Assembly (NCBI GenBank): GCA_039995105.1
Contig: CP146203.1
Location: 186,001-250,000 of the forward strand
Source of the DNA: Jonesiaceae bacterium BS-20
GTDB taxonomy: Bacteria > Actinomycetota > Actinomycetes > Actinomycetales > Cellulomonadaceae
Length of the DNA: 64,000 bases
Direction: 5' to 3'
This document shows, piece by piece, positions 48,401-56,180 of this stretch; within the stretch, counting starts at the first letter, position 1; each line of letters starts with the position of its first letter. The notes below the pieces were generated by a model that saw only the letters and a program-made list of their open reading frames with translations, was not told where the DNA came from and made no database searches. The position numbers and the translations under genes were made by a program.

Positions 48401-50009
48401 GTACGGCACGGGTATGCCGGACCCAGAGACTGGGACCGTACTTTCAACCCAGGTTGAGATCGATCGAGTTGTTGACCTAGCAATTACGCATGCCCTGGAT
48501 CACGGCGATGAATCTTTGGCAATCGTGGCCGGATCCCAATTGCATGCGGACCGAATCAGAGAAGCCATCCTGAGTCAGGTGCGGCAAAACGTTGCACTGG
48601 CCGCTTTCTTTGATCCTCGCAGACTTGAACCGGTTATCATCTCTGACCTACGAGGTGTGGCCGGGCTGAACCGCGATGCCGTGATCTTCACCCTCGGGTT
48701 TGGTCGCACCCCGCACGGACGCACACTGCACCGCTTTGGGGAAATCTCCGAGCCCATGGGTGCGGCACTGTTACTCAATGCGCTGGGTGTCACAAGGCGG
48801 CGTTTTACCTTGGTCTCCTGCTTTGCAATTGAAGACCTAGAAGTTGAGCGCTTGCGTTCCGAGGGTGCTCGCATGCTTGGCGCGCTACTGGACTTTGCGG
48901 CAGGTGGCTCGGGCGACCCCATCGCAACGGTAGAGAAGGCGGGCACACCTGCCGGCATGATCGTTTCCGGGTTGATGACCACGGCGGTGCCGGTCGAGCG
49001 GTCAGCGGCGGGCGATTCTGGGCTTGCAGGAGAGGGGGACCCAGCCCAGAGTCAGGCTCAAGGCCAAGACCGTGAACCTAGCTCTGTTGAAGGCAATGAA
49101 CCTCAAGGTGCAAACGGAGCCGACCCCCTTGAGCAAGAGGAAGCGTCGGGTAAAGTAACCGATTCTGATCAGGTCAGCGAAGGCTCCGAGCAGCCTGATT
49201 CGGCGGTTGAAACCGGGCCGGTAGTCGGCCAGGACTCAAGTGATGTGGTATTGCCACAGGGGTCAGAAATAGAACCTGAGCCAGCTGCTGACGGCTCCGA
49301 ACCGGACCGTCTCTTGGTGGACTTAGCCGATCGCCTTTGGCGCTTTGGCCTAACCGTCGAGACCAACTATGGCCTTGAGGGTGGAGAGAAAATTCCTTTG
49401 GTGGTCGGGCATCCGGACCTGCCCGAGGAATTCCTGGTTGCAGTACTCACTGACGACCTCGCATATGTGCAACAACCTTCGTTGCGTGCACGTGACCGCC
49501 ACCGCGCTGAACGTTTGGAGCGGTTGGGCTGGCACGTAGTTAACGTGTGGGCAGTTGCCCTCTTCCTCAACCCAGAGGCCCAAGCGAACCAGATCAGGGA
49601 AGCCGTTTTCCGGGTAGAAGCGAGCCGGAAGTCACGCAACTACGTGACCACGGGAGCGCTACCTATCGTTGGTGCGCAGGTCCAGCAGGCATTTGCTGAA
49701 GTTGAAGCGGCCGCGGGTCAAGATGACCTGCTCCAAACCGGTAGCCAAGAAGTCTTAACTACTCCCCAGGTAGCCGCGCAGGAAGCAGGTGTGGAACGAT
49801 CGCCACGCCCGGACGTGCCATACGGCTTGCCGTTGACCGCTTACGGGGACAATCAGCTTGATTCGCTCGTACTGTGGATCATGGAAGACGGTCAACGCCG
49901 AGACCAAGAGGAATTGGCAGCCGAGCTACGCCAGGAATTGGGAATAATCCGCCGGAGCCACCGGGTGGACACAGCCATGAATAACGCAATCCGTAGAGCC
50001 CTAGGGTAG
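45423..50009 (+). CDS. Very large helicase/nuclease-like protein with degenerate catalytic motifs
   Basis: A 1528-residue protein, recognisable as the large actinobacterial SF1-helicase-like family. Fold markers are visible: ATGAHLFIDAPIGADSTG where Walker A is expected (the Lys position is D368), LYVPGHRRAAEDLTARLRG, VDLVVLDAVQHLPIE where Walker B DE is expected (D906-A907), RGRQVVVIGDPRSA, and VIISDLRGVAGLNRDAVIF. An acidic, low-complexity linker (about 1190-1300) leads to a VSR/MTES_1575-like nuclease fold, KIPLVVGHPDLPEEFLVAVL..RARDRHRAERLERLGWHVVNVW, where catalytic Asp and Glu read P1325 and L1342. A C-terminal winged-helix-like segment ends it. ATPase and nuclease activities are therefore doubtful; DNA binding is likely. 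Paired with the gene at 50014. Confidence 0.82.
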   Translation: MPKSPLAHGRNLSAQSHPTKGGTALQPQDNQQDNQETPAAVEAPTLVPSVTAGVAVAQAVADWRATLVSLAGGSSLADITLLGDAILDLTSAHPSGIAQLFAGRPTRLPNIFRDPATLPIARHRTRAVSQRSTDQAERYGIAPTYLAIGIATWTETSDPQAQNDVAALARVTNSATPVTPDPAGSGEPRTVQAPVLLRPITISSMGQDTDYELSLEPSAEINPVLARALRSRGALLDPVALARGAFTGNGFDPSTALDRVNTLGQAVLPDFTLTDKVLVGTFVHPGQALVDDLDDLVVGLERHEIIAALAGADSAIAALQVPLPAVQRGDSDPNMERGVGDLDITGRGALDALATGAHLFIDAPIGADSTGVAAAIIAEAAAIGRNVLYVPGHRRAAEDLTARLRGLGLDELLLDVVPSPNWRTIVSRRLLSAMTLEPESLDSAAIAENRTNLVATRTKLGAMVDGLHQPRAPWGISAYDSLQALARLTATGPTPSTTVRFTTETALHIASGNREAIGQDLFQLAQLGGFTLRPASTPWFGVDLDTDEAATQALEDVETQLSGPLAMLRSHIARVSEDTGLVPAKTLDQWGEQLEMLAAMRIILDSFLPLVFERTAEDLVAATATKQWRAQKNIEMSGVVRRRLVKRAKDMLRPGVRVPDLHASLLEVQTQRAVWATQCPGGGWPRLPNNLPEIEDNFAEVVRLCQKLEPVLASTPLGANLTATDIADLEERFKKLRDDAPALVGLPERTRIYKRLVAHGLTELLDDFTTRRVEPMFMDAELDLAWWASVFQNLLAADPNLADVEGSTFDRLAKRFRALDTAHVNSLAAPIRVASVVQLQTALNTYREQSEGLFSLLIEERLTSVRAAVEDYGDVMRKLRPCTVATPTMVPHLLPAHRTVDLVVLDAVQHLPIETLLSAIARGRQVVVIGDPRSAAGGAIAQLARILPRVSLAGDSLRRDQGLTHFLMKHGYSDVLAPMPLPAAEELVRFEQVYGTGMPDPETGTVLSTQVEIDRVVDLAITHALDHGDESLAIVAGSQLHADRIREAILSQVRQNVALAAFFDPRRLEPVIISDLRGVAGLNRDAVIFTLGFGRTPHGRTLHRFGEISEPMGAALLLNALGVTRRRFTLVSCFAIEDLEVERLRSEGARMLGALLDFAAGGSGDPIATVEKAGTPAGMIVSGLMTTAVPVERSAAGDSGLAGEGDPAQSQAQGQDREPSSVEGNEPQGANGADPLEQEEASGKVTDSDQVSEGSEQPDSAVETGPVVGQDSSDVVLPQGSEIEPEPAADGSEPDRLLVDLADRLWRFGLTVETNYGLEGGEKIPLVVGHPDLPEEFLVAVLTDDLAYVQQPSLRARDRHRAERLERLGWHVVNVWAVALFLNPEAQANQIREAVFRVEASRKSRNYVTTGALPIVGAQVQQAFAEVEAAAGQDDLLQTGSQEVLTTPQVAAQEAGVERSPRPDVPYGLPLTAYGDNQLDSLVLWIMEDGQRRDQEELAAELRQELGIIRRSHRVDTAMNNAIRRALG

Positions 50010-50013
50010 TACC

Positions 50014-50238
50014 GTGTCAACTCCAACACCGGAAGAATTACCGGAAGTTAGCGCCCCTGTGGTGCGTAAGAAACGTCCCAGAGTGATTCGTAAGGGAACC
50101 GAACGAGAAGTAGTCTCCGGTGTCAGTTCAGATGAACGCGACACCAACTGGTCACAGAGTGCTGGGAGCCCGGTAGATCCTGATTCAAATGATGCGCAGT
50201 TGCTGAGGGATATCCCACCTCACTGGGGCCGGCGTTAG
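50014..50238 (+). CDS. Small acidic/basic partner of the large helicase-like protein
   Basis: A 74-residue protein beginning GTG, 4 bp after the large gene's stop, so the two are one operon. The N-terminus is Pro/Glu-rich, the middle basic (RKKRPRVIRKGTER), and the C-terminus NDAQLLRDIPPHWGRR. From memory, short proteins ending in a PPHW motif follow this helicase-like gene in related genomes, which would make it a conserved partner. No known domain. No TM or signal. Confidence 0.75.
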   Translation: MSTPTPEELPEVSAPVVRKKRPRVIRKGTEREVVSGVSSDERDTNWSQSAGSPVDPDSNDAQLLRDIPPHWGRR

Positions 50239-50250
50239 TTTGATTGAGAA

Positions 50251-50353
50251 TGGCGGATTGTCCCCGACTTTGCCGGCCCTCTGTGTCAGACTGCTTGTGA
50301 GTCACTGCCGTACAAGTCGCTTGGAGGCAAGCAATGTCGGGGACGATCCACCA
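50251..50353. repeat. 103-bp structured inverted-repeat element
   Basis: Arms TGG-x-GGATTGTCCCCGAC (50251-50268) and GTCGGGGACGATCC-x-CCA (50336-50353) pair with one G-T and one mismatch. The interior holds two smaller hairpins: GACT..AGTC near 50290 and GCTTG-GAGG-CAAGC (50319-50332). It fills the gap between the convergent partner gene (ends 50238) and mscL (ends 50379). Candidates are a small RNA, a mobile non-autonomous element or an elaborate terminator. No target-site duplication is evident. Confidence 0.65.
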
Positions 50354-50378
50354 CAGTCGGCTAGAAAATGAGTGCGGG

Positions 50379-50789
50379 CTAGTTGCTCTTGGAGCCATTC
50401 TGCTGGGCCAGCAGGTCGCGGATCTCGGTCAGCAGGGCTACATCAGCTGAAGGATCCTCAGAGGTAATTTCGAGACCCGCTTTGCGGCGTTCCTGGAGTT
50501 TATTCATGGGCAGCACAACAACAAAGTAGATTGCTGCACCGATTGCGACGAAATTCACTATCTCAGTCAGGATTGCACCAAACCTGAATTCGGCTTTATT
50601 GATGACCAAGATGAGTGCAGAACTGAAGTCTGGCTTGCCAAAGAACATGGCGATCAGCGGCGAAATAAAGTTATGCACCAAACTGTCTACCAGCGCGGCA
50701 AAGGCGCCACCGATTACAATACCGATTGCTAGATCTAGGACACTGCCGCGCAGAATGAAGTCCTTAAAACCTGTTAGTACGTTCTTCAT
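50379..50789 (-). CDS. mscL: Large-conductance mechanosensitive channel
   Basis: It opens under membrane tension to release osmolytes on osmotic down-shock. The protein has 136 residues, like E. coli MscL, when started at ATG 50789 (GGAG at 7-bp spacing); a TTG four codons earlier is rejected. TM1 is preceded by KNVLTGFKDFILRGSVLDLAIGIV, TM2 follows FGAILTEIVNFVAIGAAIYF, and the C-terminal helix LLTEIRDLLAQQN forms the cytoplasmic bundle. Same strand as SAF, FmdB and 5-FCL; this order is, from memory, conserved in actinobacteria. Confidence 0.97.
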   Translation of the reverse strand: MKNVLTGFKDFILRGSVLDLAIGIVIGGAFAALVDSLVHNFISPLIAMFFGKPDFSSALILVINKAEFRFGAILTEIVNFVAIGAAIYFVVVLPMNKLQERRKAGLEITSEDPSADVALLTEIRDLLAQQNGSKSN

Positions 50790-51020
50790 GTTCTTCTCCA
50801 AGAAGTCGGATGAGGTTGAGCCTCGGCGCGGGTATTACCGGGCAGTGGGGTCAAGCAATACTGGAAACCCGTAATGCAAGGACTTAACCAAAGACCGCCA
50901 ACGATCAGTTTTACTGGGACAGATATTTGGTGAAGAACTTGTATGTACCGATACAGAATACTGCTATTCCACCAAAATTGTGTGAGGTCACAGCGTTTTG
51001 ATGCCAATGCTCGGCTCCGG

Positions 51021-51779
51021 TCACTGAACGATAACCGCATGTACTCCTTGCCAACTAGCACCGGAGGCAAGGGCTTTAGACTCAGTAGAGGTAGTGGCGA
51101 CCAAAACGGTATTGAAATTCGCAGGAGAACCGGAGTCTTGGGACCACGGGGATGCGGATGGTGCATCTTCTAGGTTGGTGCCATCATTGGCCCCGAGGGC
51201 GATAACTACCACCCGCTGTGCTAATACGGCCGAATAGGTGCTTTCGCCGGGAAGGGCTCCGGGAGAACTTCCCAACAGATCAAGCCGCATTCCAGGGGTG
51301 AGATAGTCGAGAATACCGGCGTTCTCAATGCTTACCACCGTGAAAACCGACCCGGCAGGGGCACCGGAGAAGACGTCCTGGGCGACCAGATCGCCTGATC
51401 GTATGAGCGCACCGGCGGTGAGGGGGACCCCGACTTTAGCCCCGATTATCTCCGGCTTACTCAGGGTCTGGCCCAGTAATACTGGGTCAATATCTACGGT
51501 GTGCGTGGATAAATCGGAAGCGCTTAAGACCGTACCCAAAGCAAGGTCGGTCTTAGCTACGACAACCTCGGTGATCCCAGCTCCGCTGGGTTGGGCTAAT
51601 AATAATAGTCCGGAAAGGACCGTGGCGGTGCCACCCAAGATCCAAAGTGAACGCCAACGCCAAAGGGCCAAACTGACAGTGCGGCTCAGCCGGCTCAGCG
51701 AAGACGGGTGGCCTGCGCCGGAATGGTTAGCGGTGTGAACCGGATGAGGCCCGGATTGAGAGCCAAAAAGTTTGGGCAT
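51021..51779 (-). CDS. SAF-domain (CpaB/RcpC-like) membrane protein
   Basis: A protein of about 252 residues with one TM helix (about residues 43-62, SLWILGGTATVLSGLLLL) and a SAF domain outside the membrane: VVVAKTDLALGTVLSASDL, GKVGVPLTAGALIRSGDL-like KVGVPLTAGALIRSGDL, then a variable C-terminus. In pilus systems such proteins (CpaB) help assembly, but no tad/flp gene is nearby, so the role is unknown. Start ATG 51779 is chosen because the sequence before it lies in a perfect hairpin. The frame is open further up to 51860. There is no ordinary ribosome site. Confidence 0.8.
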   Translation of the reverse strand: MPKLFGSQSGPHPVHTANHSGAGHPSSLSRLSRTVSLALWRWRSLWILGGTATVLSGLLLLAQPSGAGITEVVVAKTDLALGTVLSASDLSTHTVDIDPVLLGQTLSKPEIIGAKVGVPLTAGALIRSGDLVAQDVFSGAPAGSVFTVVSIENAGILDYLTPGMRLDLLGSSPGALPGESTYSAVLAQRVVVIALGANDGTNLEDAPSASPWSQDSGSPANFNTVLVATTSTESKALASGASWQGVHAVIVQ

Positions 51780-51810
51780 GGGAAGAACCTTAGGTTCTTC
51801 CCATGCCCAA
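51772..51810 (-). terminator. Perfect 18-bp hairpin over the SAF gene start (FmdB terminator or attenuator)
   Basis: On the minus strand TTGGGCATGGGAAGAACC pairs fully with GGTTCTTCCCATGCCCAA around a TAA loop, followed by ACTTTTTGG. It is 111 nt past the FmdB stop, so it could terminate that gene. The 3' arm holds the likely SAF start codon (51779) and the 5' arm holds a second ATG (51804) whose frame ends after four codons in the loop. Confidence 0.75.
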
Positions 51811-51920
51811 CAAGCATGTTGCGTCTCAATATTTGCCGTACTGGGAGTCGCCGCGGGCATGCACAGGCTGTGGATAACAAGCCTTGGGCTCAGCTGCGGT
51901 GAACTGCCAGAGAGCTTTGC

Positions 51921-52118
51921 TTACGAAGCGGTTGAAGAACCACTCTTGGAGTCATTGAGGTAAAAACCAGAACCCTTAAACGTAACTGCAGGGGTGGAAA
52001 AAACCTTGCGGAGCAAACCCGCACACTGGGGGCACTGCGTCAGTGCGGCATCGGAAAATGACTGATGCACATCAAAACTGTGACCGCAGACCGAACAGCG
52101 GTAGGCGTACGTTGGCAC
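51921..52118 (-). CDS. FmdB-family zinc-ribbon protein
   Basis: A 65-residue protein with the classic start MPTYAYRCSVCGHSF, zinc ligands C8, C11, C29 and C32, and FKGSGFYLND near the end. FmdB proteins were named as putative regulators of formamidase; in mycobacteria a homologue (Rv0991c) acts as a redox-controlled chaperone. The role here is probably similar. ATG 52118 follows a weak AGGAGT. It lies 86 bp downstream of 5-FCL on the same strand. Confidence 0.94.
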   Translation of the reverse strand: MPTYAYRCSVCGHSFDVHQSFSDAALTQCPQCAGLLRKVFSTPAVTFKGSGFYLNDSKSGSSTAS

Positions 52119-52204
52119 AACACTCCTAATTCGAGGGCGAACGGTGGCGCCGCATGAGGCGGCCGCGTGGGCTCACTAGACGTGGCCGTGTCACCAAAAT
52201 CCGA

Positions 52205-52849
52205 TTATACGCCGATTGACGGCAACCACTGCCAGTTAGTGGTGGTTGCCACTGCGTCTACGGGTAGATCATGATCTTCAGTGGGCAAGGGGCGGACCAG
52301 ACCGTCATAAACTTCCTCGGGGTAACACAGCGCAATAACCTTGATTCCCGGACGCACAAATGCCAAAGCCCGGTCATACCAGCCGCCACCTTGTCCCAGG
52401 CGGTGGCCGCGGGTGTCAACGGCCAGAGCAGGAGCAATGACCACGTCAGCCAACACTAAGCCGTCAGCACCTAATCCCTCACTCGAGGGTTCTGGTGGAC
52501 GACCGGGGGCGCGTTCCTGGAGGTCATCTAGGTCAATGTAAGGGGCCCAGTCACGCTTGAGGCCGGCACCAAGAACGGGCAGCAGAATTTGCTTGTCCAT
52601 TGCGCTCAGCAACTCGAGTAGCGGTCCGGTCCCGGGTTCGGAAGGTCGAGACACGTACAAGCCAACGGTTTTAGCGGCCCGGACCTCCGGGATGCTGAGC
52701 ACAACCCGGGCAAATTCCTGGGCGGCTTCTAACCGTAATCGCTCGCTGCGCGCCTTGCGGCCGGCACGGATGGCAGAACGTAGGGAGTTCTTGGCATCCT
52801 CAATCTCAAAATGAAGTTCAACTGGGTAGGGCTGTTTGATCCCGCTCAT
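52205..52849 (-). CDS. 5-formyltetrahydrofolate cyclo-ligase family protein
   Basis: A 214-residue enzyme converting 5-formyl-THF and ATP to 5,10-methenyl-THF. Motifs: SLRSAIRAGRKARS (N-terminal Arg-rich ATP contact), VGLYVSRPSEPGT, ILLPVLG, and the substrate loop DTRGHRLGQGGGWYDRAL with PALAVD before it. Start ATG 52849 (MSGIKQ) is preferred to the TTG two codons earlier; neither has a strong ribosome site. It is divergent from glp with 154 bp between; galU, which I recall between these genes in mycobacteria, is absent. Confidence 0.93.
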   Translation of the reverse strand: MSGIKQPYPVELHFEIEDAKNSLRSAIRAGRKARSERLRLEAAQEFARVVLSIPEVRAAKTVGLYVSRPSEPGTGPLLELLSAMDKQILLPVLGAGLKRDWAPYIDLDDLQERAPGRPPEPSSEGLGADGLVLADVVIAPALAVDTRGHRLGQGGGWYDRALAFVRPGIKVIALCYPEEVYDGLVRPLPTEDHDLPVDAVATTTNWQWLPSIGV

Positions 52850-53003
52850 AGTCAAAGTATGTCAAAGAATTGGCCAAGACGTGTCATTTACCAGCGTGCG
52901 GGAACCTGTGGCGAAACTGCATTAGCCTAAATCATGTGTGCGGCAATTATTGATTGTCGCAGTGCTTCAGGTTCAAGCCAATGTAGACCGGGATGAAAAT
53001 AAG

Positions 53004-54248
53004 ATGCGAACAGTTCAAGAGCAACTCGGGGCAGTGCTCTCAATGGTCGGGCAAGTAGAACCACTTGACGTGGTTTTGACGGATGCCGCCGGCAGCATCT
53101 TGGCCGCAGACATTGTGGTGCAAGAGAACGTGCCCGCTCGAGACCTTGCCGCATGCGATGGTTACGCGGTGCGCACCCAGGATCTGGTGGGCACTTCGAA
53201 GACCGCCCCGGCCATGTTGCCTGTTGCGCATACCGTGACGGACGTTATGGCCGACCCTTTGCGATTGGTCGAGTTTCAGTCCATTGCGGTTACCACGGGA
53301 ACGGCGCTGCCCATTGGGGCAGACGCTATCGTGCCCATGAGCCTGACCGACCGCGGGGATTCCCGGGTCAACATTTATGGCAGCGTAGCTGCCGGTGCCA
53401 ATATTTGGGTCACCGGGTCTGACGTTCGCGCCCAAGAGGTCGCCCTTAAGGCCGGTACCAGATTGGGAGCACGGCAGATCGCGTTTGCAGCGGGCCTAGG
53501 TTACCAACGGATCCGAGTACACCCTGCGCCGCGTGTGGTGGTGCTGCCCATTGGAGACGAGCTGGTCCTGCCGGGGTCCCGGAAGCCCGGAGTTTTCGAT
53601 GCCAATGGCCCTTCGCTGCGTACCGCGATTCAGGATGTGGGTGGCGTTGCCATCCAGGTAGCGCCAATGGTCGATGATATTGGTCGCTTGCGCGAGGCGA
53701 TTGAGGATCAACTGGTCCGTGCCGACATGCTCATCACCACGGGTGGCTTGAGCGAGGGCCCAAACGACACTCTGCGTGATGTCTTAAGCCCAATGGGCAC
53801 CATGCGGTTTGACCATATTGCGATGATGCCCGGCAAGAACCAGGGCTATGGGCGCCTGCTGGCCAACAGTTTTGACCCCGAAGCAACCGATACCATTCCC
53901 ATGTACGCACTGCCCGGGCATCCGGCCGCCGCGCAAATCAGTTTTGAAGTGTTTGTGCGACCGGTTCTACGGACCATGGCGGGATACTCGGATCTGTACC
54001 GACCTTCAATCGCAGCTAAGTCGGTTGAATCTTGGAAGTCCCCGGTTGGTATCCGACAGTTTGTTCCAGCAATTGTGACCGGTTCCCCCGATGAGGGGTA
54101 CCAGTTCACCCCGGTTGGTGACCCAACTAGGATTGAAGACGTCACCATGGGGGCGCTCTCCCGTGCCAACGCACTGGCCGTGGTGCCCGAAGATCAGGAC
54201 CGGGTGACGTCCGGATCCCAACTCTTCTGTCTCATTTTGGGGGACTAG
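53004..54248 (+). CDS. glp: Gephyrin-like molybdotransferase Glp (MoeA family)
   Basis: A 414-residue MoeA-fold protein: MRTVQEQLGAVLSMV, DGYAVRTQDL, GADAIVP, PIGDELV, TTGGLSEGPNDTLRDVL, PGKNQGYG and LPGHPAAA, with the C-terminal domain IV. MoeA enzymes insert molybdate into molybdopterin. In Corynebacterium, the Glp version binds FtsZ and the membrane receptor GlpR in cell division; the GlpR gene is two genes down here, so I favour Glp. No other molybdopterin gene is nearby. Start ATG 53004 is chosen over the frame open from 52938. Confidence 0.9.
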   Translation: MRTVQEQLGAVLSMVGQVEPLDVVLTDAAGSILAADIVVQENVPARDLAACDGYAVRTQDLVGTSKTAPAMLPVAHTVTDVMADPLRLVEFQSIAVTTGTALPIGADAIVPMSLTDRGDSRVNIYGSVAAGANIWVTGSDVRAQEVALKAGTRLGARQIAFAAGLGYQRIRVHPAPRVVVLPIGDELVLPGSRKPGVFDANGPSLRTAIQDVGGVAIQVAPMVDDIGRLREAIEDQLVRADMLITTGGLSEGPNDTLRDVLSPMGTMRFDHIAMMPGKNQGYGRLLANSFDPEATDTIPMYALPGHPAAAQISFEVFVRPVLRTMAGYSDLYRPSIAAKSVESWKSPVGIRQFVPAIVTGSPDEGYQFTPVGDPTRIEDVTMGALSRANALAVVPEDQDRVTSGSQLFCLILGD

Positions 54249-54256
54249 GACAAGCC

Positions 54257-54910
54257 ATGAGTTTCTTTACCCGGGTGGCAAACACCCACTGGCCCGTTAC
54301 GCTGCGTGAAGATGAGATCCACGGGCCGCCATACGGTTCCCTCATCATGCGCCCGTTGAAAACCTCGGATCGAACCCAGTGGTATGCGGCGCGAACCATG
54401 AATCAAGACTGGCTGGCCCCGTGGGAGGCCTCAACCCCGCAGGTTCCAGGCCAAAAACCAGCTAAAGCGCTGACCTTTGCCCAATACGTCCGCAGCCAAG
54501 ATCGCGCTGCCCGCACGGGCGACAGTTTGTCGTTTGTCCTCATTGTGGATGGCATCTTAGCGGGCCAACTCTCCGTGGCATCGATAACCTATGGATCACT
54601 GCGCGGAGCCAGCATTGGCTACTGGGTGAGCCGCGACGTTGCCGGGCGAGGAGTAGCCCCAACTGCGGTTGCGCTCGCGGTGGATTACTGTTTTGAACAG
54701 TTGCACCTGCACCGGATCGAAATCAATATTCGGCCAGAAAATCATGCCAGTTTAAGGGTCGTGGAGAAACTTGGATTGCGCGATGAAGGACTGCGTAAAA
54801 ACTACCTACACATCCAGGGACAGTGGGCAGATCACCGGACGTTCGCGGTAACCTCAACCGAGGTTCCGCGAGGGCTATTGCGCAGATGGCGTGACCAAAC
54901 TGAGCAGTAG
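54257..54910 (+). CDS. GNAT acetyltransferase (RimJ/RimL-like)
   Basis: A 217-residue GNAT with LIMRPLKTSDRTQWYAAR, FVLIVDGILAGQLSVASI, the acetyl-CoA loop YWVSRDVAGRGVAPTAVALA (Q/RxxGxG/A type), and a helix NHASLRVVEKLGLRDEG. This is typical of the RimJ-type protein N-acetyltransferases; the substrate is not proven. It begins 8 bp after glp and lies between glp and glpR, the order also found, from memory, at Rv0994-Rv0996. Confidence 0.92.
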   Translation: MSFFTRVANTHWPVTLREDEIHGPPYGSLIMRPLKTSDRTQWYAARTMNQDWLAPWEASTPQVPGQKPAKALTFAQYVRSQDRAARTGDSLSFVLIVDGILAGQLSVASITYGSLRGASIGYWVSRDVAGRGVAPTAVALAVDYCFEQLHLHRIEINIRPENHASLRVVEKLGLRDEGLRKNYLHIQGQWADHRTFAVTSTEVPRGLLRRWRDQTEQ

Positions 54911-54989
54911 TTACACTGCTGTCATTTAGATTCAGACACACCGAACAAGGTCCCTATTCCCGTGGTGGCGGTGACATAATGTCGGCTGT

Positions 54990-56123
54990 GTGAACTCAAC
55001 ATCAACTCTGACGGTCCTTGTCATTGTTGCGCTGTGGGCGGCTTACCTGGTGCCGACGGTGCTGAGACGCCGCCAGCACATGATGGATACGCGTACCGAA
55101 GACCGTTTCTCCAAAGATTTAAGGATCGTCGCTGTCTGCGAAGAAGACGGCGACCGGTCCGGTGAGCGCGGCAAAAATCAAACGCAGTTGAGTTCTGCTG
55201 AGATTACGGCCAGTGCCGGGGCGTTATTAACGCCACCACTTGGGCAAGAAACGAGGGCACCCAGGGTGCTAGCGAGAGGAGCGGGGACCATGACGGGAAA
55301 CAATCAGCCAGAAATAACCCCTGCTCGAGCGCGCATTCTTGAACAGCGCGGTGCCGCCGCACGCCGCCGTGGACAACTGACACTGATCTTGTTGTTGACC
55401 ACGGCAACGGTTGCCGGAGTTGCCCTCATTACCTCGATGTCTTGGCTATTGACTCTCATTCCCGCAGCGTTGCTCGTTGCGGTGTTGATTTTGGGGCGGC
55501 GCACAGTCGTGGCGAACGCTCGCGCGGATCAGGCTCTGTTTGCGCGCGAACAACGCGCTGCGCAGTACGCGCCGCGCCAGCAGAGTCCGGTTGAGCAACA
55601 CTTGGCTGGGCGCCCAGCGCCGGTGGCTCGCTCGGGTGCTGCAACTCGGCGTGCCGAGCAGGCCGAGAGCCTCGAAACTTCATTCATTACCCCGGCCGAG
55701 TCCAAATTCTTTGCCAAGAAGAACGCAACGGGCCGTCCGGTTGCACCCCGTGAGGCGGTGGGCATGGCCCAGGGCGCCGCAAAGGCTTCTGGTCAAACAC
55801 CTGCAAGCACAACAGCGGGCCCGCAACGTGACGCACAGGTTGCGGCTGCAACCCCCGCGCGTCCAGCTGCGCAGGCTTCCGGGGCCGGCGGGCACAGTGT
55901 GCAGAAGTACTCGGTTACGGCTGCTGCTCCTCGGTGGGAACCGCCGTCGATCACCACGGAATTGCGTAAGCTGACCGCACAGCGAATGGCCGAGGTGACC
56001 TCGAGCGCTGATTCCCGTGAGAATCGTGCCCAGGATCCCGAGAGCCATGAGCAAAAAGAGGCGATCCCCGATAGCCTTGGGGTTAATCTGAACTCAATTT
56101 TGGCTCGCCGCCGCGCCGTATAG
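54990..56123 (+). CDS. glpR: Gephyrin-like receptor GlpR (division-associated membrane protein)
   Basis: A 377-residue membrane protein. An N-terminal TM helix (about 7-25, LTVLVIVALWAAYLVPTVL) is followed by RRRQHMMDTRTEDRFSKDLR, a conserved cytoplasmic-type segment with ARARILEQRGAAARRRGQ, and two TM helices (about 130-170). The C-terminal half is long and Ala/Gln/Arg-rich, disordered, ending LGVNLNSILARRRAV. This is the pattern of the GlpR receptor that links Glp to division and polar growth. Start GTG 54990. The assignment relies on synteny and topology. Confidence 0.8.
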   Translation: MNSTSTLTVLVIVALWAAYLVPTVLRRRQHMMDTRTEDRFSKDLRIVAVCEEDGDRSGERGKNQTQLSSAEITASAGALLTPPLGQETRAPRVLARGAGTMTGNNQPEITPARARILEQRGAAARRRGQLTLILLLTTATVAGVALITSMSWLLTLIPAALLVAVLILGRRTVVANARADQALFAREQRAAQYAPRQQSPVEQHLAGRPAPVARSGAATRRAEQAESLETSFITPAESKFFAKKNATGRPVAPREAVGMAQGAAKASGQTPASTTAGPQRDAQVAAATPARPAAQASGAGGHSVQKYSVTAAAPRWEPPSITTELRKLTAQRMAEVTSSADSRENRAQDPESHEQKEAIPDSLGVNLNSILARRRAV

Positions 56124-56180
56124 TTTTGGACTCCCCTGCGGGAGTAGCGCCAGCGGTAGCCCGTGAGAAGGGCAGTATCT

